This document shows positions 24,137 to 32,836 of a DNA stretch of 33,410 bases, one piece after another; the first letter of the stretch is position 1, and each line of letters starts with the position of its first letter. The notes under the pieces are model-generated. The model made no database searches, had not been told where the DNA came from, and saw only the letters and a program-made list of their open reading frames with translations. The DNA is from an uncultured Alphaproteobacteria bacterium (GTDB taxonomy: Bacteria; Pseudomonadota; Alphaproteobacteria; HIMB59; GCA-002718135): assembly GCA_902561355.1 (NCBI GenBank), contig CACEPG010000014.1, forward strand, positions 1-33,410. The letters run 5' to 3'. The position numbers and the translations under genes are program-made.

Positions 24137-25216
24137 ATGAGCAACCAAGAAGAAAATATAAAAAGTTTAAGTCAAACTTGGCCAATACCAACTAAAACAA
24201 GTCCAATTATAATTATAGGTACTGGCGGTATAGTTAAAGATGCGCATCTTCCCGCATATAAAAAAGCAGGTTTTAATGTAGCTGGTTTGTATGATGTAGA
24301 TAAAGAAAAAGCTGATACTTTAGCAAAAGAATATGGAATTAATAAAGTTTTCAATTCTTTTGAAGAGGCATTTGAAAACAAAGATAGTATTTTTGATTTA
24401 GCGCTACCCCCAGCAAATTTATTAGAAGTAGTGGAAAAACTTCCTGAAAATATTTATGCAATTTTTCAAAAACCACTTGGCAGATCTTTAGAAGAAGGAA
24501 ATAAAATTAGAAAACTTTGTCATCAAAAAAATATTAATGCATGTATGAATTTCCAACTTAGATTTAGTCCCATAATGCTTCCTGTATATGAGGCAATTAA
24601 AAATAATCTGCTAGGAGAATTGGTAGAGCTTGAAGTACATGTAAATGTTCACACTCCTTGGGAATTATGGCCCTTTTTAAAAACATTAGATCGTGTGGAG
24701 GTACCATTGCATTCTATTCACTATATCGATTGGATACGATCAGTTTTAGGAAACCCTAAAAGTTTATATTGTCAATCGGTTAAACATCCTAAAGTAAACG
24801 AACTTGCTGACTGCAGAACAAGTGCAATTTTTAATTATGGAGATCAAATCAGATGTTGTATGACAATAAATCACTGCCACTCTTTTGGAAGAAAAAATCA
24901 AGATGCATATATTAGACTAGAAGGCACCAAGGGTGCTGCTAAAATGACATTAGGTCTTTTGTTAGATTATCCAAATGGAGAGCCCGAAGCATTAGAAATC
25001 ATAACTGAAAATACTGATTGGGTTAAATTTGATATTAAAGGCAAATGGTTTCCTGACGCTTTTATAGGTGTAATGGCTAATATGCAAAGATTTAAAAATG
25101 GTGAGGATGAAAAGTTAATTACATCTATAGATGATTCTATTGATACAATGGCTATTGTTGATTCTTGTGGCATATCAAGTCAATCAGGAGGATTAAAGAT
25201 AAATTACGCGGATTAA
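24137..25216 (+). CDS. Gfo/Idh/MocA-family oxidoreductase
   Basis: This 359-aa protein has an N-terminal Rossmann domain with IIGTGGIVKDAHLPAY (about 26-41) and an Asp at the end of beta-2 (YDVD). The family's E/Q-K-P motif appears as FQKPLG near 115-120, where the Lys is catalytic. The C-terminal alpha/beta domain follows. It would oxidise or reduce a sugar or cyclitol with NAD(P). It lies between the binding-protein and permease genes and abuts the first permease with no gap, so its substrate is probably the imported sugar or a derivative. Confidence 0.88.
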   Translation: MSNQEENIKSLSQTWPIPTKTSPIIIIGTGGIVKDAHLPAYKKAGFNVAGLYDVDKEKADTLAKEYGINKVFNSFEEAFENKDSIFDLALPPANLLEVVEKLPENIYAIFQKPLGRSLEEGNKIRKLCHQKNINACMNFQLRFSPIMLPVYEAIKNNLLGELVELEVHVNVHTPWELWPFLKTLDRVEVPLHSIHYIDWIRSVLGNPKSLYCQSVKHPKVNELADCRTSAIFNYGDQIRCCMTINHCHSFGRKNQDAYIRLEGTKGAAKMTLGLLLDYPNGEPEALEIITENTDWVKFDIKGKWFPDAFIGVMANMQRFKNGEDEKLITSIDDSIDTMAIVDSCGISSQSGGLKINYAD

Positions 25217-26107
25217 ATGAATAGAAAATTTTTTAGTAGTCCTGCTATTTTATTATTACCTTCAATATTAGCAATTGGTTTTGTAATAATTATTCCGTTA
25301 ATATTTTCTTTTTATACTAGCTTTACTTCTTATAAATTAACTCGGCCTGACAGCCTTTTTAATTTTGTTGGCTTTAGAAATTATGAACGATTAATTGATA
25401 ATGCTAAATTTTGGGCAGCTTTTGGAAGAACAATATTATTTTTAGCAGTAGTTTTAAATCTTGAGTTGCTGTTTGGACTGGGTATCGCTCTTTTAATTAA
25501 TAAAATTACATGGGGTCAAAGAACATTAAGAACTATCATGATGTTTCCAATGATGTTTTCGCCAATTTTAGTTGGTTTTCAGTGGAAATATATTTTTAAT
25601 GACAACATTGGTTTACTAAATAATTTTTTGTATTTATTTGGTTATGAATCGGCCATTCCCTGGTTGATTGACAAATACCTCGCGATGGGATCAATCATGG
25701 TTGCTGAAATTTGGGCTAACACATCTATTTTTGCTATATTGCTTTTAGCTGGTCTTTTAGGAATTCCAAGAGATCCTATTGAAGCTGCACGAGTAGACGG
25801 TTGTAACAGTTGGCAAGTTTTTAAGAATATTACCCTCCCTTTTTTAATGCCATTTATATTTATTGCATTAACAATTAGATCACTAGATGTAGGTAGAGCT
25901 TATGACATAGTTCATATAATGACAGGTGGAGGACCAGCAATGAGAACTGAGTTGCTTTGGACAATGATTGCAAGGATAGGCTACAAGGATGCTAATATGG
26001 GTTTTGCAAATGCTATGTCATATGTTTCAATAATTTTATCAATAGCTTTTACTTATTATTTCTTCACTAAACTTGTAGCAGCAAGAAGAGAATTAGGACA
26101 ACAATGA
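25217..26107 (+). CDS. ABC transporter permease (MalF/UgpA type)
   Basis: This 296-aa membrane protein has six hydrophobic segments. The EAA loop that docks on the ATPase reads EAARVDGCNSWQVFKNITLP (about 190-209). The N-terminal FYTSFTSYKL segment is typical of CUT1 sugar permeases. The ATG follows the stop of the oxidoreductase gene directly, and the stop overlaps the next permease by 4 bp. It forms the membrane channel with the next gene product. Confidence 0.92.
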   Translation: MNRKFFSSPAILLLPSILAIGFVIIIPLIFSFYTSFTSYKLTRPDSLFNFVGFRNYERLIDNAKFWAAFGRTILFLAVVLNLELLFGLGIALLINKITWGQRTLRTIMMFPMMFSPILVGFQWKYIFNDNIGLLNNFLYLFGYESAIPWLIDKYLAMGSIMVAEIWANTSIFAILLLAGLLGIPRDPIEAARVDGCNSWQVFKNITLPFLMPFIFIALTIRSLDVGRAYDIVHIMTGGGPAMRTELLWTMIARIGYKDANMGFANAMSYVSIILSIAFTYYFFTKLVAARRELGQQ

Positions 26108-26946
26108 TGAAACATATAAAAAAAATTTCTTTTTGGTTTTTGGTATTGTTTCTTCTAATTTTGATTTGTATGCCGGGAATTTGGATTTTTGTAAGTGCAT
26201 TTCGACCTAATCCAGAAATTTTAGCAAAACCTGCTAATTGGATTCCAGATAGATGGACAATTCATCAGTTTACGCAAATGTTTAGTATTAATGGTTATGT
26301 TTCCGTACCTGCATTTAAATATTTAATGAACTCAGTAATAATATCTTCAGTAAGTACTGTTATAGCAATTACAATAGGAATGATGGGAGGATATGCTTTT
26401 GCAAGATTTAATTTTAAAGGTAAGAACAAAATTTTTCTGGGTTTAATGCTCGCAAGAGCAGTACCAGGCATTTCATTAAGTTTACCTCTTTTTATTCTAT
26501 TTGCTAAAATTGGAATTATAAATACATCTTTTGGTGTTATTTTGGTTTATGTTGCTATGAATGTTCCATTTACAATATGGTTAACAGATGGATTTTTTAG
26601 ACAAATCCCAAAAGAAATGTCTGAAGTAGCTAGAACAGATGGCTGTACAAGATTCCAAGCTTTTTGGAATGTAGAATTACCTCTTGCTGGTCCAGGAATT
26701 GGGGCAGCGGCAATATTTGCTTTTTTACTCTCATGGAATGAGTACGCTTTAGCATCTATTATAACTAGGACTGTGCATTCTAAAACTTTACCTATTGGTA
26801 TGATGGATTATTTAGATGAATTTACAATTAATTGGGCAGGCATGTGTGCTATAGCTGTAGTAATGATTATACCAGCTCTAATCTTAACTTTCATTGTTCA
26901 AAAACATTTAGTTTCTGGATTAACTTTTGGAGGAGTAAAAGGTTAA
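26104..26946 (+). CDS. ABC transporter permease (MalG/UgpE type)
   Basis: This 280-aa partner permease has six membrane segments and an EAA loop reading EVARTDGCTRFQAFWNVELP (about 178-197). The start, W-x-x-x-SAFRPNPEI, is common in MalG-like CUT1 subunits. An ATGA overlap couples it to the first permease, and its stop abuts the ATPase start. ATG-ATG at 26104 and 26107 offers two starts; the first is used because of the overlap. Confidence 0.92.
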   Translation: MMKHIKKISFWFLVLFLLILICMPGIWIFVSAFRPNPEILAKPANWIPDRWTIHQFTQMFSINGYVSVPAFKYLMNSVIISSVSTVIAITIGMMGGYAFARFNFKGKNKIFLGLMLARAVPGISLSLPLFILFAKIGIINTSFGVILVYVAMNVPFTIWLTDGFFRQIPKEMSEVARTDGCTRFQAFWNVELPLAGPGIGAAAIFAFLLSWNEYALASIITRTVHSKTLPIGMMDYLDEFTINWAGMCAIAVVMIIPALILTFIVQKHLVSGLTFGGVKG

Positions 26947-28044
26947 ATGGCTAATGTAGAATTAAAAAATTTAACAAAAAAATATGGCGATGTTGTTGCA
27001 GTTCAAAATATGAATTTAAAAATACCGCATAATGAATTTCTTGTATTAGTTGGTCCTTCAGGATGTGGAAAATCAACAACACTAAGAATGATTGCAGGTT
27101 TAGAAGAAATTACAGGCGGTGAGATTTTCATAGGTAATCAATTAGTTAATGAAAAAGATCCAAAAGATAGAAATGTTTCAATGGTATTTCAAAATTATGC
27201 ATTATACCCACATATGACAGTTGAAGAAAATCTTGGATTTAGTCTTAAGATTGCTAAAGTTGAAAAAAAAGAAATTGAACAAAGAGTTAAAGAAGCTGTT
27301 CAAATTCTTGGATTGGAAGAATTACAAAAAAGAAAACCATCACAACTTTCTGGCGGGCAAAGACAAAGAGTGGCTATGGGAAGGGCGATCGTTAGGAGGC
27401 CTGATGCATTTTTATTTGATGAACCATTGTCGAATTTAGATGCTAAATTAAGAACTCAGATGAGAACAGAAATAAAAAAACTCCATCAAAATCTTAAAAC
27501 TACTGTGATTTATGTTACGCATGATCAAGTAGAAGCAATGACTTTAGCTGATCGTATCATCATAATGAAAGATGGATATATAGAGCAGATAGGCTCTCCT
27601 ATTGAAGTTTTTAATAAACCAGTTAATGTTTTTGTTGCAACATTTATTGGAAGTCCTCCAATGAATATAATTGAATGTGATATAATAAAAAAAGATAACA
27701 ATTTATTTATACAAGTTGATAAGAACACAACTTTTTTATGCCCCAAAGAAAAAATAAATAGTTTAGAAAATTTAAAAAAAGTACTTATTGGTATTAGGGC
27801 TGAAGATATCGTTCCTTTAGATAATGCAATTACATCTAATAATGCAAATTGGACTTTTGAAAAAATTATAGATCTAGCAGAGCCTCTTGGTACCGAAACA
27901 CAGTTATTTTTTAAACTAAGTAATAAAGAAATTATTAGTAGGATGTATAATCCTCGACCAGTAAATATTGGTGAAAATATAATTTTTCAAATTGCAATTA
28001 ATAAGGTTCATTTTTTTAATTATGAAACAGAAAAAACTATCTAA
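26947..28044 (+). CDS. ABC transporter ATP-binding protein (MalK/UgpC type)
   Basis: This 365-aa ATPase has Walker [10 protein letters not shown] (about 36-44), Q-loop VFQNYALYP, signature LSGGQRQR (about 137-144), Walker [13 protein letters not shown] and switch His in VTHD. Beyond residue 235 follows a MalK-type C-terminal regulatory (TOBE) domain of about 130 aa. It energises the adjacent CUT1 permeases. Its 3' end overlaps the regulator gene by 23 bp. Confidence 0.93.
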   Translation: MANVELKNLTKKYGDVVAVQNMNLKIPHNEFLVLVGPSGCGKSTTLRMIAGLEEITGGEIFIGNQLVNEKDPKDRNVSMVFQNYALYPHMTVEENLGFSLKIAKVEKKEIEQRVKEAVQILGLEELQKRKPSQLSGGQRQRVAMGRAIVRRPDAFLFDEPLSNLDAKLRTQMRTEIKKLHQNLKTTVIYVTHDQVEAMTLADRIIIMKDGYIEQIGSPIEVFNKPVNVFVATFIGSPPMNIIECDIIKKDNNLFIQVDKNTTFLCPKEKINSLENLKKVLIGIRAEDIVPLDNAITSNNANWTFEKIIDLAEPLGTETQLFFKLSNKEIISRMYNPRPVNIGENIIFQIAINKVHFFNYETEKTI

Positions 28045-28840
28045 AAACTATACTGCACCTGCACTTGAAAAAGGATTAGACATTCTAGAGTTATTATCAA
28101 TTAATGAAAATGGATTAACACAAGCAGAAATTGCAAGTAAATTAAACAAATCGGTAAATGAGATCTACAGAATGGTGAGTACATTAAGAAGTCGAGAATA
28201 TGTTGATTTTGATCAAGATGCTGATTTGTATCGTCTTTCATATAAAATACTTAATATGACAGCCCGGTTTGAACCAGTTAATACATTAACAACTAGAGCT
28301 ATTCCAATAATGAAAGAAATAACTACTAAAGCAAATCAATCAATACATTTGGCAGTTTATACAAAAGGTAAAATTCTTATCATTGCACAAGAGGATAGCC
28401 CATCTTCATTTAATTACCATGTTTCTGTTGGCGCCACTTTTGATTTGTTAGAAACTTCATCTGGTCGAGTAATTTTAACATTTCAAAAAGAAAAAGAGAG
28501 AAAAAGAAGATTAGAAAGAAGAAAGTTTTATAAAAAAATTGAAAAAACATCTCAAATTCCAGGTTCACAATTAAGAAAAATAGAAAGTAAATTTTCTAAA
28601 AATACAATGCAAAACATTAGTAAAAATGGTTATGAGCTTGTTAAAAGTTTACAAATTAAAGGTGTAACAAATATCTCAGTTCCGATATTTGATCATACAG
28701 AAAATGCTATTGCAGCTCTTACAATACCATTTGTCGATAGAATTCTTTCCAAAGGTGAATTAAATCTTAACCAAGTATCTAAGTTATTAATTAGTTCTGG
28801 AAAAATTTTATCATCTGAAATGGGTTATAAAGGAAAATAA
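28022..28840 (+). CDS. IclR-family transcriptional regulator
   Basis: This 272-aa protein has an N-terminal winged helix (about 10-70: [35 protein letters not shown]) and an IclR effector domain (about 85-265), including [12 protein letters not shown] and [11 protein letters not shown]. The start is MKQKKLS at 28022, overlapping the ATPase gene by 23 bp. An earlier ATG at 27992 would add residues unlike the family. Being the last-but-one gene of the transporter operon, it probably responds to the imported sugar or a breakdown acid and controls the divergent promoters at 22.6 kb. Confidence 0.88.
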   Translation: MKQKKLSKNYTAPALEKGLDILELLSINENGLTQAEIASKLNKSVNEIYRMVSTLRSREYVDFDQDADLYRLSYKILNMTARFEPVNTLTTRAIPIMKEITTKANQSIHLAVYTKGKILIIAQEDSPSSFNYHVSVGATFDLLETSSGRVILTFQKEKERKRRLERRKFYKKIEKTSQIPGSQLRKIESKFSKNTMQNISKNGYELVKSLQIKGVTNISVPIFDHTENAIAALTIPFVDRILSKGELNLNQVSKLLISSGKILSSEMGYKGK

Positions 28841-28841
28841 T

Positions 28842-29495
28842 ATGAATAATAATGATTTTACAGAAAGATTAGCAAAATGTTACACAGGTGTTGTTCATGA
28901 TATTATGAGAGATGATGGGCATAAAAATTTTACTCTCCCACCTTCAATTAAACCTACAAAACCTAATCATATTTTAGCAGGTCAAATTTTTACTATGGAA
29001 GGTGAGGTTGATCAAACATTAAGTCACCATGATACATTGTTAGCATGGACAGGTTTTTTATCAAAAGCTCCAAATAATAAAGTTGTCATATGCCAACCAA
29101 ATAATCATGAGGTAGCTTTAATGGGAGAACTATCAGCAGAAACTCTTCAACTAAAAGGGGTCAGAGGTTATATCGTTGATGGAGGTGCAAGAGATTTAGA
29201 TTTTATCCTTAAAATTGATTTTCCAGTCTGGAGTAGCTTTTATACACCAAGAGACGTAGTTGGGTTTTGGAAACCAACGCAATTTGAACATACTATTAAA
29301 ATTAACAACACTACTATTAATAACAATGATTATGTTTTAGCTGATATAGATGGTGTTGTAATTATTCCTGAAAAAAATATAGAAGATATATTAACTCGAT
29401 CTGAAAAATTAATTAATACAGAAAACTTAGTTCGTAAATCTATAAAGGAAGGAATGGATCCTCAAGAGGCTTATTTAAAATATAGTGCTTTTTAA
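28842..29495 (+). CDS. RraA-like protein (HMG/CHA aldolase or oxaloacetate decarboxylase family)
   Basis: This 217-aa protein has the fold signature G-E-L-S-A-x-x-x-x-x-x-G-V-R-G-Y-I-V-D-G-G-A-R-D (about 95-122). It includes the Gly-Glu/Arg-Asp residues that bind pyruvate enolate and metal in 4-hydroxy-4-methyl-2-oxoglutarate aldolases. These proteins are often misnamed RNase E inhibitor or menaquinone methyltransferase. It starts 1 bp after the IclR gene, so it is in the transporter operon. A pyruvate-releasing aldolase step after a sugar-acid dehydratase would fit. Its stop codon abuts that of the convergent MaoC gene. Confidence 0.85.
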   Translation: MNNNDFTERLAKCYTGVVHDIMRDDGHKNFTLPPSIKPTKPNHILAGQIFTMEGEVDQTLSHHDTLLAWTGFLSKAPNNKVVICQPNNHEVALMGELSAETLQLKGVRGYIVDGGARDLDFILKIDFPVWSSFYTPRDVVGFWKPTQFEHTIKINNTTINNNDYVLADIDGVVIIPEKNIEDILTRSEKLINTENLVRKSIKEGMDPQEAYLKYSAF

Positions 29496-29942
29496 TTATT
29501 TTTTTCGTTCAACTAGAAGTATGTGCTCTGAATAACAAACACATTTATCATTTTGATTTAAAATTTCACAAGCTTCATTCACTTGACCAAATTGAGGTCT
29601 TTTAGGATCATCTTTTTTTTCTTTAATTGTAACTTTTGTATGTATTGTATCACCAATAAATACTGGATTAGGAAATCGAAGTCTTTCAAATCCATAAGTG
29701 AAAGCTCTTTTATTAACCACAGCTGCTGTTAAAGCAATACCAATAGAAAACGTACAACTAAATTGAGCGACTCTTTGTCCAAAAGGCCCCTTTTTAGCAA
29801 ATTCTGCATCTACATGATGCGGATAAAAATCCCCTGAATGCATGGCATGTGTGACAATATCAGTTTCAGTAATAGTTCTACCAGCAGTAGTTCTCACCGC
29901 ACCAACTTCATAATCTTCAAAAAATTGTTCTATTTCTACCAT
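29496..29942 (-). CDS. MaoC-like (R)-hydratase, canonical active site
   Basis: This 148-aa hot-dog-fold protein spans one MaoC domain. The D-x-x-P-x-H hydratase motif is present in GDFYPHHVDAEFAK, followed by FGQRVAQ and the FERLRFPNPVFIGDT segment. It should hydrate an enoyl-CoA. The start is MVEIEQF at 29942, since the longer frame (to 29981) has a poor start and would run into the divergent promoter. It is the only minus-strand gene in this part, convergent with the RraA gene (0 bp) and divergent from the second MaoC gene (49 bp). Confidence 0.87.
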   Translation of the reverse strand: MVEIEQFFEDYEVGAVRTTAGRTITETDIVTHAMHSGDFYPHHVDAEFAKKGPFGQRVAQFSCTFSIGIALTAAVVNKRAFTYGFERLRFPNPVFIGDTIHTKVTIKEKKDDPKRPQFGQVNEACEILNQNDKCVCYSEHILLVERKK

Positions 29943-29991
29943 TTTTATTGAATTCAATTTTTTCTGATAATAAAGTAACATAATTTTAAAT

Positions 29992-30555
29992 ATGAATAAA
30001 GATTTTAAATATAAAAATACAGTTGGAATTGAATCAACTCATCCTCAAGATATGCCTGAAGATCATAGTGCAATCCCTGTGTGGAATTCAGAAAATTGGT
30101 TTTATGAGGATGTGATTATTGATCATAAAATTAGATCACTACGCAGAACAATTTCTGAAGGAGAAGCAATGCAATTTAATTGTATGGTTCTTGATATGCA
30201 TCCATATGTTGGAGACGATCATTTTGCAAAAAATGATGGTATGTTTAAAAAAAGATTAGTTGCAGGAGCAATGGTATTTTCTTATGGTTTAGGATTAGTA
30301 GCAACTAATTGTGTTAACTCATTTAGTTATGGTTATGATCGATTGAGATTCATTAAACCTGTTTTTATAGGTGATACAATTTACACAATTAGAACGAATA
30401 TGGAAAAAAAACCTAAATATGAAAAAATGGGATTAGTTCGAACCAGTTATGAGGTTTTTAAAGGAGAAGGTGAAATAGTTTTATATTGCGAACATCTTCA
30501 TTCTGTTATGTATAAAAATCCAGAAGATTTTAAAGATAAGTTTGAAAAAAAATGA
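29992..30555 (+). CDS. MaoC-like protein lacking the catalytic histidine
   Basis: This 187-aa hot-dog-fold protein is a paralogue of the neighbour: [20 protein letters not shown] matches its YGFERLRFPNPVFIGDT. The active-site region reads [13 protein letters not shown], so the Asp and Pro of D-x-x-P-x-H remain but the His is replaced by Val. It may be a non-catalytic partner forming a heteromer with the first MaoC protein, or use a nearby His. It has about 40 extra N-terminal residues. It overlaps the next gene by 4 bp, starting a plus-strand operon. Confidence 0.85.
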   Translation: MNKDFKYKNTVGIESTHPQDMPEDHSAIPVWNSENWFYEDVIIDHKIRSLRRTISEGEAMQFNCMVLDMHPYVGDDHFAKNDGMFKKRLVAGAMVFSYGLGLVATNCVNSFSYGYDRLRFIKPVFIGDTIYTIRTNMEKKPKYEKMGLVRTSYEVFKGEGEIVLYCEHLHSVMYKNPEDFKDKFEKK

Positions 30556-31685
30556 TAAAATTAAAAGGAATGACCTGGGATCATTCCAGAGGTTATGATC
30601 CAATGATTGCAACAAGTTTAAGATTTTCAGAAAAATTTAATAACAAAGTTGCAATTGAATGGGATAAAAGACCTCTTCAAGCTTTTGCTGATAGACCAAT
30701 TGAAGAAATGACTGATGATTATGATTTGATAGTAATTGATTATCCACATGTTGGTGAAGTAGCAGCTAAAGGTCTATTACAAAATTTAGATATACCTAAA
30801 TATAATAATGAAATTGAGCTTTTAAAAAAACAATCTGTTGGAAGTTCTCATGACAGTTATTTTATTAATGGAAAACAATGGGCACTTGCAATAGATGCCG
30901 CGTCTCAAGTAGCCTGTTATAGAAAAGACTTATTTAATGATCTGCCTAAGAATTGGAAAGCTTTAATAGATTTATCAAAACAAAGAGTTGTTCTTTGGCC
31001 TTTAAAACCTGTTCATGCAATAAGTAGTTTTTATAGTATTTACAATAACATTACTGATCATATTAAACCAGATAACAGAGAATTTATAAACATAAAGTAC
31101 GGTGTAGATACATTACAGATGATGAAAGTTGTTTCTGATGAGCTAGATAGCAATTGTTTAGAAATGGATCCAATACAAGTATCAGAATTAATGAGTACAC
31201 AAAACAATTTTCATTATTGTCCATATCTTTATGGTTTTTCAAATTATGCTAGAAATAATTTTAAAGAATTTTTTCTAACTTATTGTAATGTTTTAGATTT
31301 ATCTGGAAAAGGTCCGTTCGGAACACATCTTGGAGGTACAGGAATTGCTGTTTCAAAGGTAAGTAAAAATATAGAGTTAGCTATTGAATACGCTCATTGG
31401 ATTGCTAGTTCAGATTGTCAAAAAAATATTTTTTATAAAAGTGGTGGTCAACCAGCTAATGCAATTGCATGGCAAGATAAGGAAATAAATTTAGAAACAA
31501 ATAATTTTTTTACTAATACTAGATTAACATTAGATCTTGCTTGGGTCAGGCCGAGACATAACGGTTATATGGAATTTCAAGATGAAGCAGGGAATATAAT
31601 TAACGATTATCTTAAATCAAACATAAAAGAAGAAGTTATTTGTAAGAAACTCTGCGAAATATATAAAGAAAGTTTTAGGAACTAG
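30552..31685 (+). CDS. Solute-binding-protein-like protein without signal peptide
   Basis: This 377-aa protein resembles family 1 extracellular solute-binding proteins: [30 protein letters not shown], then [14 protein letters not shown] and [17 protein letters not shown]. It begins directly with the first beta strand, and no signal peptide or membrane anchor exists. The start overlaps the MaoC gene by ATGA, leaving no room for one. So it is either cytoplasmic or exported by another route. It is co-transcribed with CoA-transferase and dehydratase genes and has no permease partner of its own. A cytoplasmic ligand-binding or enzymatic role is possible. Confidence 0.75.
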   Translation: MIKLKGMTWDHSRGYDPMIATSLRFSEKFNNKVAIEWDKRPLQAFADRPIEEMTDDYDLIVIDYPHVGEVAAKGLLQNLDIPKYNNEIELLKKQSVGSSHDSYFINGKQWALAIDAASQVACYRKDLFNDLPKNWKALIDLSKQRVVLWPLKPVHAISSFYSIYNNITDHIKPDNREFINIKYGVDTLQMMKVVSDELDSNCLEMDPIQVSELMSTQNNFHYCPYLYGFSNYARNNFKEFFLTYCNVLDLSGKGPFGTHLGGTGIAVSKVSKNIELAIEYAHWIASSDCQKNIFYKSGGQPANAIAWQDKEINLETNNFFTNTRLTLDLAWVRPRHNGYMEFQDEAGNIINDYLKSNIKEEVICKKLCEIYKESFRN

Positions 31686-31687
31686 TT

Positions 31688-32836
31688 ATGGACAGACCAC
31701 TTGAAGGTTTAACAGTTTTAGAATTTAGTCAATTTTTATCAGGTCCCTATGCTGGGTTGCGACTATCAGATTTGGGAGCAAGAGTTATAAAAATAGAAAG
31801 ACCAGATGTAGGTGATTTATGCAGAAATTTATATATTAGTGATACTGATCTTGGTGGAGATAGTACTTTATTTCATGCAATTAATCGTAACAAAGAGAGT
31901 TTTGCAGTAAATCTAAAAGATTCTTCAGATCTCGAATTAGTTAAGAAACTTATTTCTAAAGCAGATATTATTACTCAAAATTTTAGACCAGGAGTTATTG
32001 AAAGAATTGGTTTAGATTATGAAAATGTAAAAAAAATTAATCCAAAAATTGTATATGGGACAATTTCTGGTTATGGTACAGAAGGTCCTTGGAGTAAACT
32101 ACCCGGTCAAGATTTGCTAGCTCAGTCTAGAACCGGTATAGTTTGGTTAAATGGAAATGGTGGAGAGGCTCCAACTCCAATGGGACTTGCTATTGCTGAT
32201 ATTTTAGCAGGTCATAGTTTAGTTGAAGGTATATTATCAGCAGTTATAAAACGTTTTCGCACAAATACTGGGTCACATGTTGAAACTAGTTTAGTTGAGG
32301 CATTATTAGACTTTCAGTTTGAAGTACTCACTACTTATTTTAATGATGGTAATAGAAAACCTCAACGTAGTAAGTATAATAATGCACATGCATATTTATC
32401 AGCACCTTATGGTATATATAAAACTTCAGATGGCTATATTGCTATAGCAATGACTCCACTGCCTCAATTAGGTGAATTATTAAATCTAGATTCTATAAAA
32501 AGTTTAAATGACCAAAAGGAGTGGTTTACAAAAAGAGACGATATTAAAAAATCAATTGGTGATTGGTTAGAAACCCAAACTACAAAGCATTGGTTAAACA
32601 TTTTAGAACCTGCTGATATATGGTGCGCAGAAGTATTGGATTGGGAAAAAATGTTAAAACATGAGGGATTTAAAATACTTGATATGATTCAGAGTATAAA
32701 AAGAGATGATGGATTAAATATTGAAACATTAAGGTGTCCAATTAGAATTGATGGTCAAATTTTTAAATCTGAAATAGCGGCTCCTAAAATAGGACAGGAT
32801 AATGAAAAAATAATTAAAGAGTTTGGAATTGAATGA
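31688..32836 (+). CDS. Class III CoA-transferase (CaiB/BaiF family)
   Basis: This 382-aa protein has the family marks: VLEFSQFLSGPYAG at 10-23, GARVIKIERPDVGD, QNFRPGVIERIGLDYE and ISGYGTEGPW. The catalytic Asp142 in PGQDLLAQSRTG forms the acyl anhydride. It moves CoA between carboxylic acids. It starts 2 bp after the binding-protein-like gene and overlaps the following enolase-superfamily gene by ATGA. With MaoC-type hydratases alongside, a pathway through a CoA thioester of an unsaturated or hydroxy acid is likely; mesaconyl- or itaconyl-type acids are possibilities only. Confidence 0.9.
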   Translation: MDRPLEGLTVLEFSQFLSGPYAGLRLSDLGARVIKIERPDVGDLCRNLYISDTDLGGDSTLFHAINRNKESFAVNLKDSSDLELVKKLISKADIITQNFRPGVIERIGLDYENVKKINPKIVYGTISGYGTEGPWSKLPGQDLLAQSRTGIVWLNGNGGEAPTPMGLAIADILAGHSLVEGILSAVIKRFRTNTGSHVETSLVEALLDFQFEVLTTYFNDGNRKPQRSKYNNAHAYLSAPYGIYKTSDGYIAIAMTPLPQLGELLNLDSIKSLNDQKEWFTKRDDIKKSIGDWLETQTTKHWLNILEPADIWCAEVLDWEKMLKHEGFKILDMIQSIKRDDGLNIETLRCPIRIDGQIFKSEIAAPKIGQDNEKIIKEFGIE

